This document shows positions 1 to 10,000 of a DNA stretch of 50,939 nucleotides, piece by piece. The position numbers and the translations under genes were made by a program. How positions within the stretch are numbered: the first letter of the stretch is position 1; each line of letters starts with the position of its first letter. The notes beneath the pieces were generated by a model. It did no database searches. It was not told the DNA's origin and saw only the letters and a list, made by a program, of their open reading frames with translations. The DNA is from an uncultured Verrucomicrobiae bacterium (GTDB lineage: Bacteria; Verrucomicrobiota; Verrucomicrobiia; Limisphaerales; UBA1096), in NCBI GenBank assembly GCA_937770485.1, contig CALJHX010000045.1:1-50939 (forward strand), given 5' to 3'.

Positions 1-897
1 GTCTGGGAAAATAGATACGGGGTCGTTGAGCCCATTCGTATAAATGGAACGCAACGGGGTTTCAGCAAAAAGGACGTAGATCGTATTTCAATGATCAAGC
101 AACTCGTTGATGCAGGTGACTCAATTTCAACACTGTCAAAATTATCGCTTGAAGAATTGGAATTAAGGATGCAACCATCAGTGAACAATTCTCAGGTAAA
201 TTTCGGGAACTCCAAGGATAAAATAAAAGCCGTTGCTGTAGGAACAAGAATACCAGAAGTAGGACGCCCAAGTCCGCATCTTGCTGAGGTTAGAGTGGCT
301 GCCAGATATGAATTAACATCCATCATGGATGATTTGTCTGCAATTAATTTAGATGGAGATATAATTATATTCGAATTTGCCTCACTTCATCCTGACACAG
401 TTGAATTAATTATAGAAATATTAACCGTATCTGAGATAAGCCATGCTGTAGTGATATACAGGTTTGGCAGTTCCAATGGAATAAAACTTGCCCAACTAGA
501 CGGACGTATACACCCAATTCAAGCTCCGGTTTTTCCTATAGACATTCAAATAGCCAGTAATTTTGCAGTGAATAGTACTTTTGGTTCAAGTGGATTAGTT
601 AATGTTACTAAAGAAGAAAAAGACCACGTTCCATTTAATGAGAAAGAGCTATGGGAGATAAATATGATGTCAAATCCTATTCATTGTGAATGCCCAAAAC
701 ATCTTTCCAGTATCATTTCAAGTTTAAGAGGTTTTGAAAAATATTCATCAGACTGTGAGGACTTAGATGAAAAAGATCGTGTATTGCACAAGGAACTAGA
801 AAAAAAGACCAGTCAAGCCAGGTTCATAATGGAAAAAGCACTTAGGAAAGTCATTAAAGATAATGACTTAAACTATTCCACAGCTAATCCGTTATGA
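1..897 (+). CDS. MerR-type transcriptional regulator, 5'-truncated by window edge
   Basis: The frame is open from base 1, so the ATG at 91 is probably internal and the gene begins before the window. Residues encoded by bases 4-170 read like a MerR winged helix (W-x-x-R-Y-G near the start, then K-K-D-V-D-R, I-K-Q-L-V-D-A-G, and L-S-L-E-E-L-E). This family binds promoter DNA and usually responds to an effector through its C-terminal part. The middle (about 230-560) has alternating hydrophobic strands like a degenerate B12-binding-type Rossmann domain, but I see no DxHxxG cobalamin motif. The C-terminus has a C-x-C-P-K-H-L motif and a helical stretch ending in ARFIMEKAL. It is followed by a hairpin terminator and then by a secreted fasciclin gene, which it may control. 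The HTH call is fairly firm; the effector is unknown. Confidence 0.7.
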   Translation, partial: VWENRYGVVEPIRINGTQRGFSKKDVDRISMIKQLVDAGDSISTLSKLSLEELELRMQPSVNNSQVNFGNSKDKIKAVAVGTRIPEVGRPSPHLAEVRVAARYELTSIMDDLSAINLDGDIIIFEFASLHPDTVELIIEILTVSEISHAVVIYRFGSSNGIKLAQLDGRIHPIQAPVFPIDIQIASNFAVNSTFGSSGLVNVTKEEKDHVPFNEKELWEINMMSNPIHCECPKHLSSIISSLRGFEKYSSDCEDLDEKDRVLHKELEKKTSQARFIMEKALRKVIKDNDLNYSTANPL

Positions 898-928
898 ATA
901 TTATATACACAACTCAACGAATAGTATG

Positions 929-952
929 ATCCGGCATATGCCGGATTTTTTT
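929..952 (+). terminator. Rho-independent terminator after the MerR gene
   Basis: A perfect 18-bp palindrome (ATCCGGCATATGCCGGAT, 929-946) runs into seven T residues (946-952), 31 bp after the regulator's stop codon. It separates this gene from the fasciclin gene. Confidence 0.85.
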
Positions 953-961
953 AACATAAAT

Positions 962-989
962 TTGCCTCACCTTTTCCTAATGCTATATT
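962..989 (+). promoter_or_regulatory. Putative sigma70-type promoter for the fasciclin gene
   Basis: TTGCCT (962-967), a 16-bp spacer and TATATT (984-989) with TGC just upstream of the -10 lie between the terminator and the ATG at 1028. This is a pattern match only. Confidence 0.35.
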
Positions 990-1027
990 TTATATGCTTC
1001 AAATAAAGAAGCTTAATTAAAAATATT

Positions 1028-1909
1028 ATGAAAACATTAAAAAGCTTACTAGCAGGATTTCTTTTCCTGGGAGTTGTCACAACTAACGCAGCAGATATCG
1101 TCGATACGGCTATTAAAGCAGGAAAGTTTAATACACTTGTCGCAGCGGTGAAAGCTGCTGGCCTAGTCAATACACTAAAAGGAGATGGACCGTTTACAGT
1201 CTTTGCCCCGACAGATGCTGCATTCTCAAAATTGCCAAAAGGCACGTTGGAATCGTTGCTGAAACCAGAAAACAAAGGTAAGCTAGCGAATATCCTAACC
1301 TACCATGTCGTTCCAGGAAAAGTGCCCAGCAAGGCTGTCAGCACCTCGAAAGTAAAGATGGTTAACGGACAAAATGCCAATCTGAAAGTTGCAAACGGTA
1401 AGGTAACTATTAACGGCGCAAATGTGGTTGCTGTAGATATTATGGCAAGTAATGGAGTTATTCACGTTATTGATTCAGTTATTCTCCCGCCAAATAAGTC
1501 AGATATCGTCGATACGGCTATTAAAGCAGGAAAGTTTAATACACTTGTTGCAGCGGTGAAAGCTGCTGGCTTAGTCAAGACACTAAAAGGAGATGGGCCG
1601 TTTACAGTCTTTGCCCCGACAGATGCTGCATTCGCAAAATTACCAAAAGGCACTTTGGAATCTTTGCTGAAACCAGAAAACAAAGGTAAGCTAGCTAATA
1701 TCCTAACCTACCATGTTGTTGCAGGAAAAGTTCCCAGCAAGGCTGTCAGCACCTCGAAAGTAAAGATGGTTAACGGACAAAATGCCAATCTGAAAGTTGC
1801 AAACGGTAAAGTAACTATTAACAGCGCAAATGTGGTTGCTGTAGATGTTATGGCAAGTAATGGAGTTATTCACGTTATTGATTCAGTTATTCTCCCGCCA
1901 AAGAAGTAA
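1028..1909 (+). CDS. Secreted protein with two tandem fasciclin (FAS1) domains
   Basis: 293 residues. A signal peptide (about residues 1-22, ending near TTNAA) precedes two FAS1 domains (about 23-157 and 159-293). Each has the H1-like segment [13 protein letters not shown], a Y-H-V-V strand and a V-I-H-V-I-D-x-V-I-L-P-P H2-like end. FAS1 proteins act in surface adhesion and matrix contact, so an extracellular or periplasmic role is expected. The two copies differ at only about 5-6 of 134 residues and are offset by exactly 408 bp (1094 and 1502), so the second domain arose by recent duplication in place. The start is the only ATG fitting the signal peptide; no strong Shine-Dalgarno sequence is visible. 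It lies between a MerR-type regulator and a halogenase-like flavoprotein. Confidence 0.9.
   Translation: MKTLKSLLAGFLFLGVVTTNAADIVDTAIKAGKFNTLVAAVKAAGLVNTLKGDGPFTVFAPTDAAFSKLPKGTLESLLKPENKGKLANILTYHVVPGKVPSKAVSTSKVKMVNGQNANLKVANGKVTINGANVVAVDIMASNGVIHVIDSVILPPNKSDIVDTAIKAGKFNTLVAAVKAAGLVKTLKGDGPFTVFAPTDAAFAKLPKGTLESLLKPENKGKLANILTYHVVAGKVPSKAVSTSKVKMVNGQNANLKVANGKVTINSANVVAVDVMASNGVIHVIDSVILPPKK
1094..1907 (+). repeat. 408-bp direct tandem repeat inside the fasciclin gene
   Basis: Unit 1 starts at 1094 and unit 2 at 1502. They are near identical over their whole length, and each encodes one FAS1 domain. The copies differ at scattered, partly synonymous bases. Confidence 0.9.
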
Positions 1910-1945
1910 AATAAATTAAAAGCGGATTAAGAGAAGAGAATATAA

Positions 1946-1981
1946 AGAAAGGGGGGGAGAGTATTAACTCTTCCCCCTTTT
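1946..1981 (+). terminator. Hairpin terminator after the fasciclin gene
   Basis: A GGGGGGGAGAGT arm (1951-1962) pairs with ACTCTTCCCCC (1967-1977), with flanking A and T runs that extend the stem. It lies about 40 bp after the stop. Confidence 0.75.
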
Positions 1982-2011
1982 GCTTAGTTAATATCTAGTA
2001 GAAAATATAAT

Positions 2012-3262
2012 ATGATCTCATGTGATGTAGTGATAATTGGAGCTGGGCCTTCGGGCTCAAGTGCAGCTGCTGTACTTGCTGAAAAAGGGCATAAAGTTAT
2101 CTTGATAGAGCGATCTAGGTTCCCACGTTATCACGTTGGAGAATCATTACTCCCATTTAATAGCAAAATCTTAAAGCGGTTAGGTTTGTTAGATAAAATG
2201 AGGAAGTCCACGTTTATTAAAAAAAATAGTGTACAATTCGTAGACCAAGAAGGAGTTATGAGTAATCCATTTTATTTTAATACTCGTTATCCGGATGATT
2301 TGGCCCAAACATGGCAGGTTGAAAGGGGTGAATTCGACAGTATGCTCATGCAGACTGCTAAACAAAATGGAGCCTTAATAATGGAGGAAACAGAAGTTGT
2401 TTCCCTGACCGAAGAAAACGGGGAAGATATTGGGTTTAACTGCTTTGAACCCAAAAGAAAGAAAATATTGAAATTAGGGCCAAGATAACTTTGGACTGTT
2501 CAGGAAAAGAAGCATTTGCGGCAAACCGGCTTGGTTGGAGAGTTAAAGACCCTGAATTAAACAAAGTCGCTCTTTGGACTTATTTTGAGGGAGCTGCCAG
2601 AGCGAGTGGAGTTGATGAAGGGGCCACCACCGTTGCCTTTATCCCGGAGAAGGGTTGGTTTTGGCATATTCCTCTACAAAATAATAAAACCAGTGTGGGA
2701 GTCGTTGCTGAAGGAAAATATCTTTTCAGTTCAGGAAAAAAAGATTTAAGTGAAATTTTTAATAAATTGGTCAAGACAAAACAAATGGATTGAATCAAAT
2801 CTAAAGGATGCCCACCAAGTTGGAGAATATTGGGTAACCAATGAATATTCCAATCATTCAAGATATTGCAGCAAGCAAGGCCTTATGCTCGCCGGCGACG
2901 CATATTGTTTTTTAGACCCAGTTTTTTCGTCTGGATTAATGCTTGCACTTAAAAGTGGCGTAATGGCTGCAGATGCCATTGATTCGGGGCTAATTGAAAA
3001 CGATTTAACTCCTGCTCGGTTCATGAGTTACGCAAGAACCTTAAGGGATGGAATAAATAACATGCGAATCTTAGTTTGTGCTTTTTATAGTGAAGGTTTT
3101 ACGTTTAAAGCTCTGATTGACCGTTTTCCTAACTTGGCTGGTGATGTAACAGATTGTCTGTCAGGAGATATCAATAAGGACTACACATCTCTTCATGAAG
3201 CAATCGCAACCATGGTTCCAATACCAAAAAAAATGGAATTAGGCATGCCTTTAAATACCTAA
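2012..3262 (+). pseudogene. Flavin-dependent halogenase-like oxidoreductase, two frameshifts
   Basis: Three consecutive frames form one protein of about 417 residues: 2012 to about 2460, about 2460 to 2785, and about 2785 to 3262. The N-terminus has a Rossmann FAD motif (VVIIGAGPSGSSAA) followed by R-F-P-R-Y-H-V-G-E-S-L-L-P. The middle frame carries LDCSG and the W-x-W-x-I-P signature (GWFWHIP) of flavin-dependent halogenases. The last frame has GDAYCFLDPVFSSG, the second FAD/halide-loop segment. Such enzymes use FADH2, O2 and chloride or bromide to halogenate aromatic substrates, and related oxidoreductases share the fold. The first shift behaves like a 1-base deletion in an A-rich tract near 2450-2465. 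The second behaves like a 1-base insertion near 2783 (AAAACAAATGG), and together they restore the frame. It could be a decaying gene or carry homopolymer sequencing errors. The substrate cannot be told. Confidence 0.75.
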
Positions 3263-3795
3263 GAATACATTATAAATATTCACTTAACAATGAAAGTCTA
3301 GTTTACGTAAACTAGGACAATTAATTAGTTAATTTGGTGCCTTTAGTGAGGCCAGAAAATGATCTACCATAGAAATCTAAATCCACATCCTTTAGTAGGC
3401 GCAGAGCAGTGATTAGCCTATAAAGGATTTTTACAGAGAGCGGCACATCAGCGAACAGAATTTACGAAAGTAATTGTTGGGTCGCACCAGATCAATCAGG
3501 CAAGCAACTTAAATATCTCAAACATTAGAACGGCTGGCTCAAGCTAATGCTGGCTAACGAGATGCTGACACCGAACTTTGTTGAAGGAGGTTCAGGTGTA
3601 AACTTTAGACACAACCGACACATAGCAGAGAAGCTAGTCTCCGGGGATTGATGTACAGCACGATCATCCTAGGCTGCATCGTAGCAGTACTCGTATAAGG
3701 CGAAAGAGACGGATGCCTGGATAGCACAGTTTAAGGAAACTTCTGTCCGTAAATCCATAAACCGTTAAAACCCAAGCGATTAATCCAAATGAAGT
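3263..3795. other. Gene-free stretch of about 530 bp
   Basis: No open frame of useful length or recognisable RNA was seen. It contains an 18-bp perfect palindrome CTAGTTTACGTAAACTAG (3298-3315) with no T-run, so it is not an obvious terminator. Several short frames broken by stops could be remnants of a decayed gene, but I could not assign them to a family. Confidence 0.5.
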
Positions 3796-4098
3796 CTACT
3801 CCATCAACCTCACCCTATAATAAATCTGGGGAAACACCTGATCCCTCTCATCCTCAAACCGGATCATTGTCCCTGTCCCGTTGTAGGTCTTGAGCGTTCC
3901 CCACTCCTTCCAATCATCGGTCGCCTCCACTACATAGCGGAGGCCACTTTGACTCTCAAACCCGAATCCAAACGGCTCCCGCTCGTATCCCACGATCCGG
4001 ATCGTGCTACCGCTACCTGACACCACCCCGTCCAATTTCACCAACTCTGATGCCGTTCCATACATCTCTCCCATCTCCAGTGTCATCGTCTTGGTCAC
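3796..4098 (-). pseudogene. C-terminal fragment of the giant calpain-like surface protein
   Basis: This frame ends in YYRVRLME, a C-terminal style common for large secreted Verrucomicrobiota proteins. Read upstream without requiring a start codon, the same frame continues to about 4160 (SREAYIRIWDATSDKEYGV) and joins the preceding frame in mid-domain. It is therefore the tail of the same gene after a one-base shift near 4155-4160, not an independent gene. The ATG at 4098 overlaps the stop of the previous frame by coincidence of the shift. Confidence 0.75.
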
Positions 4099-7000
4099 AC
4101 CGTACTCCTTGTCACTCGTCGCATCCCATATCCGGATATACGCTTCTCTGCTTCCGCTAGGTTCACGTTGATCGCCACATAACTCCTGCCATCGTCCAGC
4201 ACCACCTCCTGCTGTCCCCTCAACTCATCGCCCACAAAGACTCCCACCACACTTCCACTGCTGACTGCTTTGCCTTCAACTGTCACCTGCGCCAGCACTG
4301 TTGCACTCACATTCGGATACACCACAACTTGTCCCCATCGTGATTCATCCTGTCCCATCTTGGATATGTCCCTATTGCCGTCCTCTCCAGACACATCACC
4401 CACGTTCCACACTCCATCCGCACTCACCTTCAACCAGTAACCCAAACCGGGCGCGATAACCTTCAGTGTATTCAGGAATGGGGGCAAAGCGGGGTCATAG
4501 GAACTCTTCAGGTTCTTGAATTGCTCCACTATGCCACCAAGGCTCGTCAACTCGGTCCCTGGTGCAGCACCGCTCTCCCTCGGGTAACCCACAAGATTCC
4601 ATCCCGGCTTCACCGTTATCGACGCTCCGGCAGGTGCCTCTCCCTCCAACTCAAAGCTGACATCGGCATCCACACTCACCCAGTACCCGTCCTTCACGTT
4701 CAACCCCTTCAGCGTGTTCAGGAATGGGGGCAAAGCGGGGTCGTAGGAACTCTTCAGGTTCTTGATCTGAGACAGGTTGCCCTTGATCGACGCCAGAACC
4801 GTTGCCGGTGTCATGTCTTCCGACTCCACGTAGAACGATATCAGGTTCCAGCCAGCCTTCAGGTTCACCGTCTGGATTACCGTCGTCTTCTCCACCACCA
4901 CCGTCCGACTTACACTCTCGGCCGCATTACCCGCTGCATCACTTACGTCATACTTCAGCGTGTAAGTTCCTGCCGTTGATGTATTCACCGCCCCGGTCAC
5001 AACAATTTTACTCGTCAAATCCCCGTCCACATTGTCCGTCGCACTCGCTCCCGCATCTGCATAGGTCGTTACCTGATCGATCGTTACCTGTGCCGCCCCC
5101 AACAACGTCAACTCGGGCGCCACGTTATCCATCTTGATCAATAACGGCTCGGCGAAAGTTCCTGCCTCACCTTCTGGCTTGATCTCCACACTCAGGCCAA
5201 CCTTATCATGCGTGATTCCCGTGCTAGCCTCGTACACCCTGATTTCCGCCGTCTCCACTCCTCCAGATGCATGGACCTGCGCATTTAACCAAGCAGTCCC
5301 TTCATCTACGACCACGGCCTGTTTACCCCTCAACTCGTCTCCCACATAAAACGCCACCACATCCCCCTCTCTTGCTGCCGTCCCATTAATCGTTACCTGC
5401 CCTATCAGCGTTGTGGCTACGTTTGTATAGGTCACCGGTTCTCCAAAGTTTTCAGTCGTCGTTGTTGTGCCCCCTGAAACTGTGCTTCCTCCTGAACCCG
5501 CAGCCGCACTGATTGAGAGAGTGCCACTGGTCGACCCTTCGTAGTTATCATCGTCTACCCCAATTTCGTTATCCACCGTTGCCACAAACGCATACTCACC
5601 AATTTCGGTTATGCTATACACTACACTTCCATCCGAATCGGTGTAGGTTACAAGTACGTCTAATCCGGGCGGCTCAGTCGTCACCGTGGCTAACTTTGCG
5701 CTCCCGTCGTAGGTGAGACTCGTGTGAGAAACTGTGATCGCCGCCAGTGCCTTGTTGATGGTCAACGTTCCTGTGGCACTACCCTTGTTATTGGTATCAT
5801 CAATGGTTGCCTTGACAGTGTAGCTTCCCGCATTGGTTGGACTAGTCACTGCGCTGCCGTTTGAATCGGTGTAGATCACCGCCACCTTCAGTCCGGCTGG
5901 CTTAGTCGTCACGGTGGCTAACTTTGCGCTTTCGTCGTAGGTGTAGTTTAGCCCAGTCAGGGCCACCTCTGCAGACACTGGTTTCCCCTCATTCCCTCCT
6001 CCACCACTCTCACTGCCTTTCGCTATCGTAAGGGTTCCACTGGTCGATCCCTTGTAGTTCCCATCCGACACCTTTACCACCACAGCATAATCCCCAACCG
6101 CAACTGGCTTGGTTGACGCACCATCGTAAGTCACAACCACACTCAACCCAGCTGGATCGGTTGTCACCGTCGCCACCTTCTGACTCCCGTCATAGGTTTG
6201 AGTCAACCCAGATAATATCACCTCCGCCGACACAGGCACCGCTGTTCCTTGCTCTATCCCAAAAGCTATTTGGGCTGCATTAAATTCAGCACTTCCAACA
6301 TTCATTGGATCATTGTTTGTTGGCAGAAACTGCCAGGATGAATCAAAGTTAATCGGCATCAAAGATCCAGACACATTATTCCTCCACAGAATTTGATTAG
6401 CCCCACTCACCGTCTCAGCAGATATTGCAGTGCGCCCATGAAGTGACACGGTAATTAATTTGCCGTTAATTTTCACAGGCTTGCTGCCCTGAGGTGTGCT
6501 TCCCGCATAAAGCCGATCCAGGTCATCCTTGTATAGTTTAACAGCGCCAAGAGATTCTACTTCTGTCAGCCCAGTGTCCCCCCCCTCATCATCTCCAAAC
6601 GTACCATAAGCAGCTGAAAATGTCCTACTGGCATCAATTCTTTGCATTTTGGTTCTGGTTCCATCCAGATAAGCAACGTTACTTCCCATTATCTGCAACC
6701 CTTCAAACGTGACGTATGCATGATTAAATCCCCATGCATTTCTGAGGTAAAATTTCTGAGTTACAGGATCATAGCTCTCATATGTGTAAGAATGCCTTCG
6801 CTTGACACCATAAGATGAAGCTAGCCCACAGGGAGCGCCCGTACTAAAGACCATGGGCAAATCTGCTTCGATCAATGCCCGCAGCTTATCCGCCGTCCAA
6901 TCAGTGCTGTCTTCAGCTATAAAGCCATAACTAGCTTTTTGACCTGTGATGTGTGAAAGGGCCTGGCCTGGATCACCTCCGGCGATACCAAAGTTATTCC

Positions 7001-10000
7001 CTATGCCATAGCGGTTGGTTCCATCCTGCCCTATGTTATCAGATTCATTCAGCTGTACGTAGGCCTTTTCAACAAGCATCGCCCAACTCTCGCCCGAATC
7101 TGTATCGCCAAACTTCAACTTGTCCTCCCGGTAACCCGGGACAAACTTATCTACAGTCACCCAACGCTCAGCCCCTGAATTATCATAAAACCGGACGCCA
7201 TAAGTACCATCATTGTTATCCACAATCATATCACCTGAATTAACAGATGCGACTGTTCCATCAATTGAGCCAACCACCGTATCTGCAATGGCGCTTATTG
7301 CTGAAATAAAATAACAATCGCCTACGTTCCCCTGGTTGACATCATCAGTACCGGCCCCGTTAAAGTAGAGCGGAAGATCAAGTCTGATATACAGTGACGA
7401 ATCAGCCGGGCTATCTGAGCCAAGAAACCATTTTGAAATTAGCTTATCCAAGCGGTCAGTAGAGCTATCTGGATACAAGTTTCCAATTTCGACCCTTGAA
7501 GTCCGGCCGTTATTGTTTTGATCCCGACCCGTGTAGAATTGATTGGCTGGATCACCATTTGCAATGTTGTCTAATATCGTCGCGATATAATTGCTTAAGC
7601 CCGCCTCCTTGTGGTTGGCGACCAGAATTCTTAAATCGTTCAATTCGCCCTCATCAACCAGACCACCATCCTTGACACTCTCAAGAATCGTCATCACTTC
7701 AGTCCGGGACAACGAATTATCTGAAACTGCATTCGCCACTAGCGTGGTAACCCCGCTGTCATTGAGAGTCGCAATCCAGTTTACGGCCGGCTCGGTCTTA
7801 GGAGCGCGGCTCTGTATCACTTTGAGATCATACGCATATGGCACCACCGAATTTTCCCTAAAATTAACACCGCTCGGTTGCCCTGTAGTTGCTCCTACCG
7901 CTAAATAGTACACACCCGTTTGCGTTGCCTTATAGCCAAGGGAATCGTTCGTTTCTGTAACAAGCAGCCCCCCTTCACTTGAATGAAGAAACAGTCTTGA
8001 TTGAACCCCAAGGTCTATCTCTGCGTTGACCAATTGGCCATCTATCCTAAACGTGTATGATGCCCCCTCAATTAGAGAGACTTTGTACAAGTCTCGATTG
8101 GCAGCATGCTCAATTGAACCGGACACAGAATTACCCACCCCCAAAACCGAAAGCGCCTCATCTGCAATTGCAACAGCAAAATCCGTATCCCACTTAACAG
8201 CGCGATAACTATTAAGCCCTAGATCAAAAGTTTGAACCGAGAAAGTACCCGTAGCAACGCCGGACGTACTAACCCCTGAAGCATGAGACCAAAAGCCACC
8301 TGCATCCAAAATATACTCCCCATCTTTTGGTGCAGTGTATTGCAATACCAGCTTTTCACCAGAGGACCTCGCTTTGTCCGGCTTGGGACAGGGAAACACC
8401 GGGGAACCTTTATTATCCCTTAGATAAAGGGATGGAGACTGCATAGAGTCACCAAAAAGATGAAATTCATAGGCGCGGGCTTTAGATAAATTAATCTTAT
8501 ACCACTTTCGGTCATTTGGGAGGGTTATTTCGCCCTGCACTACGTTTCCGATCGTATGTGAAACCGCCGAATCAACAGAGTCCGACTGGTCGTCATTCTT
8601 AAGCTCCACACCCTTACCAATAAAAAAATCACTACCACTTGGAGGGCTATATGTATTTGTGCACTTCATTGTAAATTGACCGGAATCAATCCCAGCTGTA
8701 TCAACATAGTAAATACCATCCTCTGTGGCGGTGTAAGTAATCGACGGGTTCCACCAACCATTAATTTGATCGTTATAGAGTAGCTGATTGCCATGACTAT
8801 CACGAATCCTGAGTGTGGGATCTTTTAGCGAAACACCGATCAAATCAAACCTGTACACATGGCCCCTCTTTAAAATGACCTTAAACCAGTCCCTGTCGTT
8901 CACTCTCTCTAGATTACCATTTGTCTGCCCCCCTACATCCAATGTGGCGGATGTTGCAATCGAGCTTGCTACATCATCAGGTATATGGACCAAACTTAAG
9001 TCATAAATGTTATTCCCCCCCCAGGATTTCGTGTTGATTGGATCGACAAAAAACACGCCAGTTCTATTAGCTGTATAGGTTAACTGGGCATGGCCGTCCT
9101 TGATTGTTTCCAGCTCAATCGGCTCACAGTACCCGCATTTTTCAGGATCCCCCGGTTGAAGGTAAGTCCCATCCTCCGCAAACATGTACATGCTGGGACG
9201 GTTTAACGGATCTGTAAACAAGTCTATTTTATAGGTATTCCCAGCTATTAGTTGCATCTTAAACCAATCTCCATCCCCTCCACCTGTCCCGTGAATGAGT
9301 TCTATATTGGCACCGTTTTCAACTCCATTTTCCCAAGTACCAGAAGCAGTGTCGCCCACATTCAGGACACCGGTTGTCAAGGGGCTCTCCTTTTGGTCAT
9401 CGAATAGATGCGTGACCTTGAAAGTGACATCGCCCGCGATATTGGCACCGATTTGTAAGTAATAGGTGCGAGGCACGGTCTCTGGCTCTAAATGATACAA
9501 TGGAGTCGAGTAATAGAATATTTTTGAATTTTCAGAAATTATCCCCAGCTCTTCATTACTCCCCCAGTAAGCACCGTAGTCCCAACCTTCCACGTCTTTA
9601 CCAAAACGATCTCTCACATTAAGATTAGCGGACGCCCCTGCCCCGGCTCCCTGCATTTCTATCGCATAACTCTCTCCTGCCAACATCTCAATTTGAAACC
9701 AATCAAGATCACCTCCATAATCTATTTTTGTTGTGACAGTTTCTCCCAAGACTAATGCAACTGCACTGTCCCGCGATGAACCCACGACATCCGCACCTGA
9801 TGCGTCAGGAAGAGAACCCATCGATATTTGATATTCCCCCGTATCGCCATGCCAGGAGGCAAAATTTAGATAATATGGCGCGGAGTATTGGGGGGTCCAA
9901 TCAATGATGTCCGCGTATTGAGTTGCAATTTTATCTACTGGAAGTTTGGTGGATATTATACCGTACCCACCAACCCCGACCGAGTACCCTGTATCACCCG

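Noticed and set aside
1094..1907. CRISPR-like direct repeats
   Set aside because: There are only two units of 408 bp, both coding for a FAS1 domain, with no spacers.
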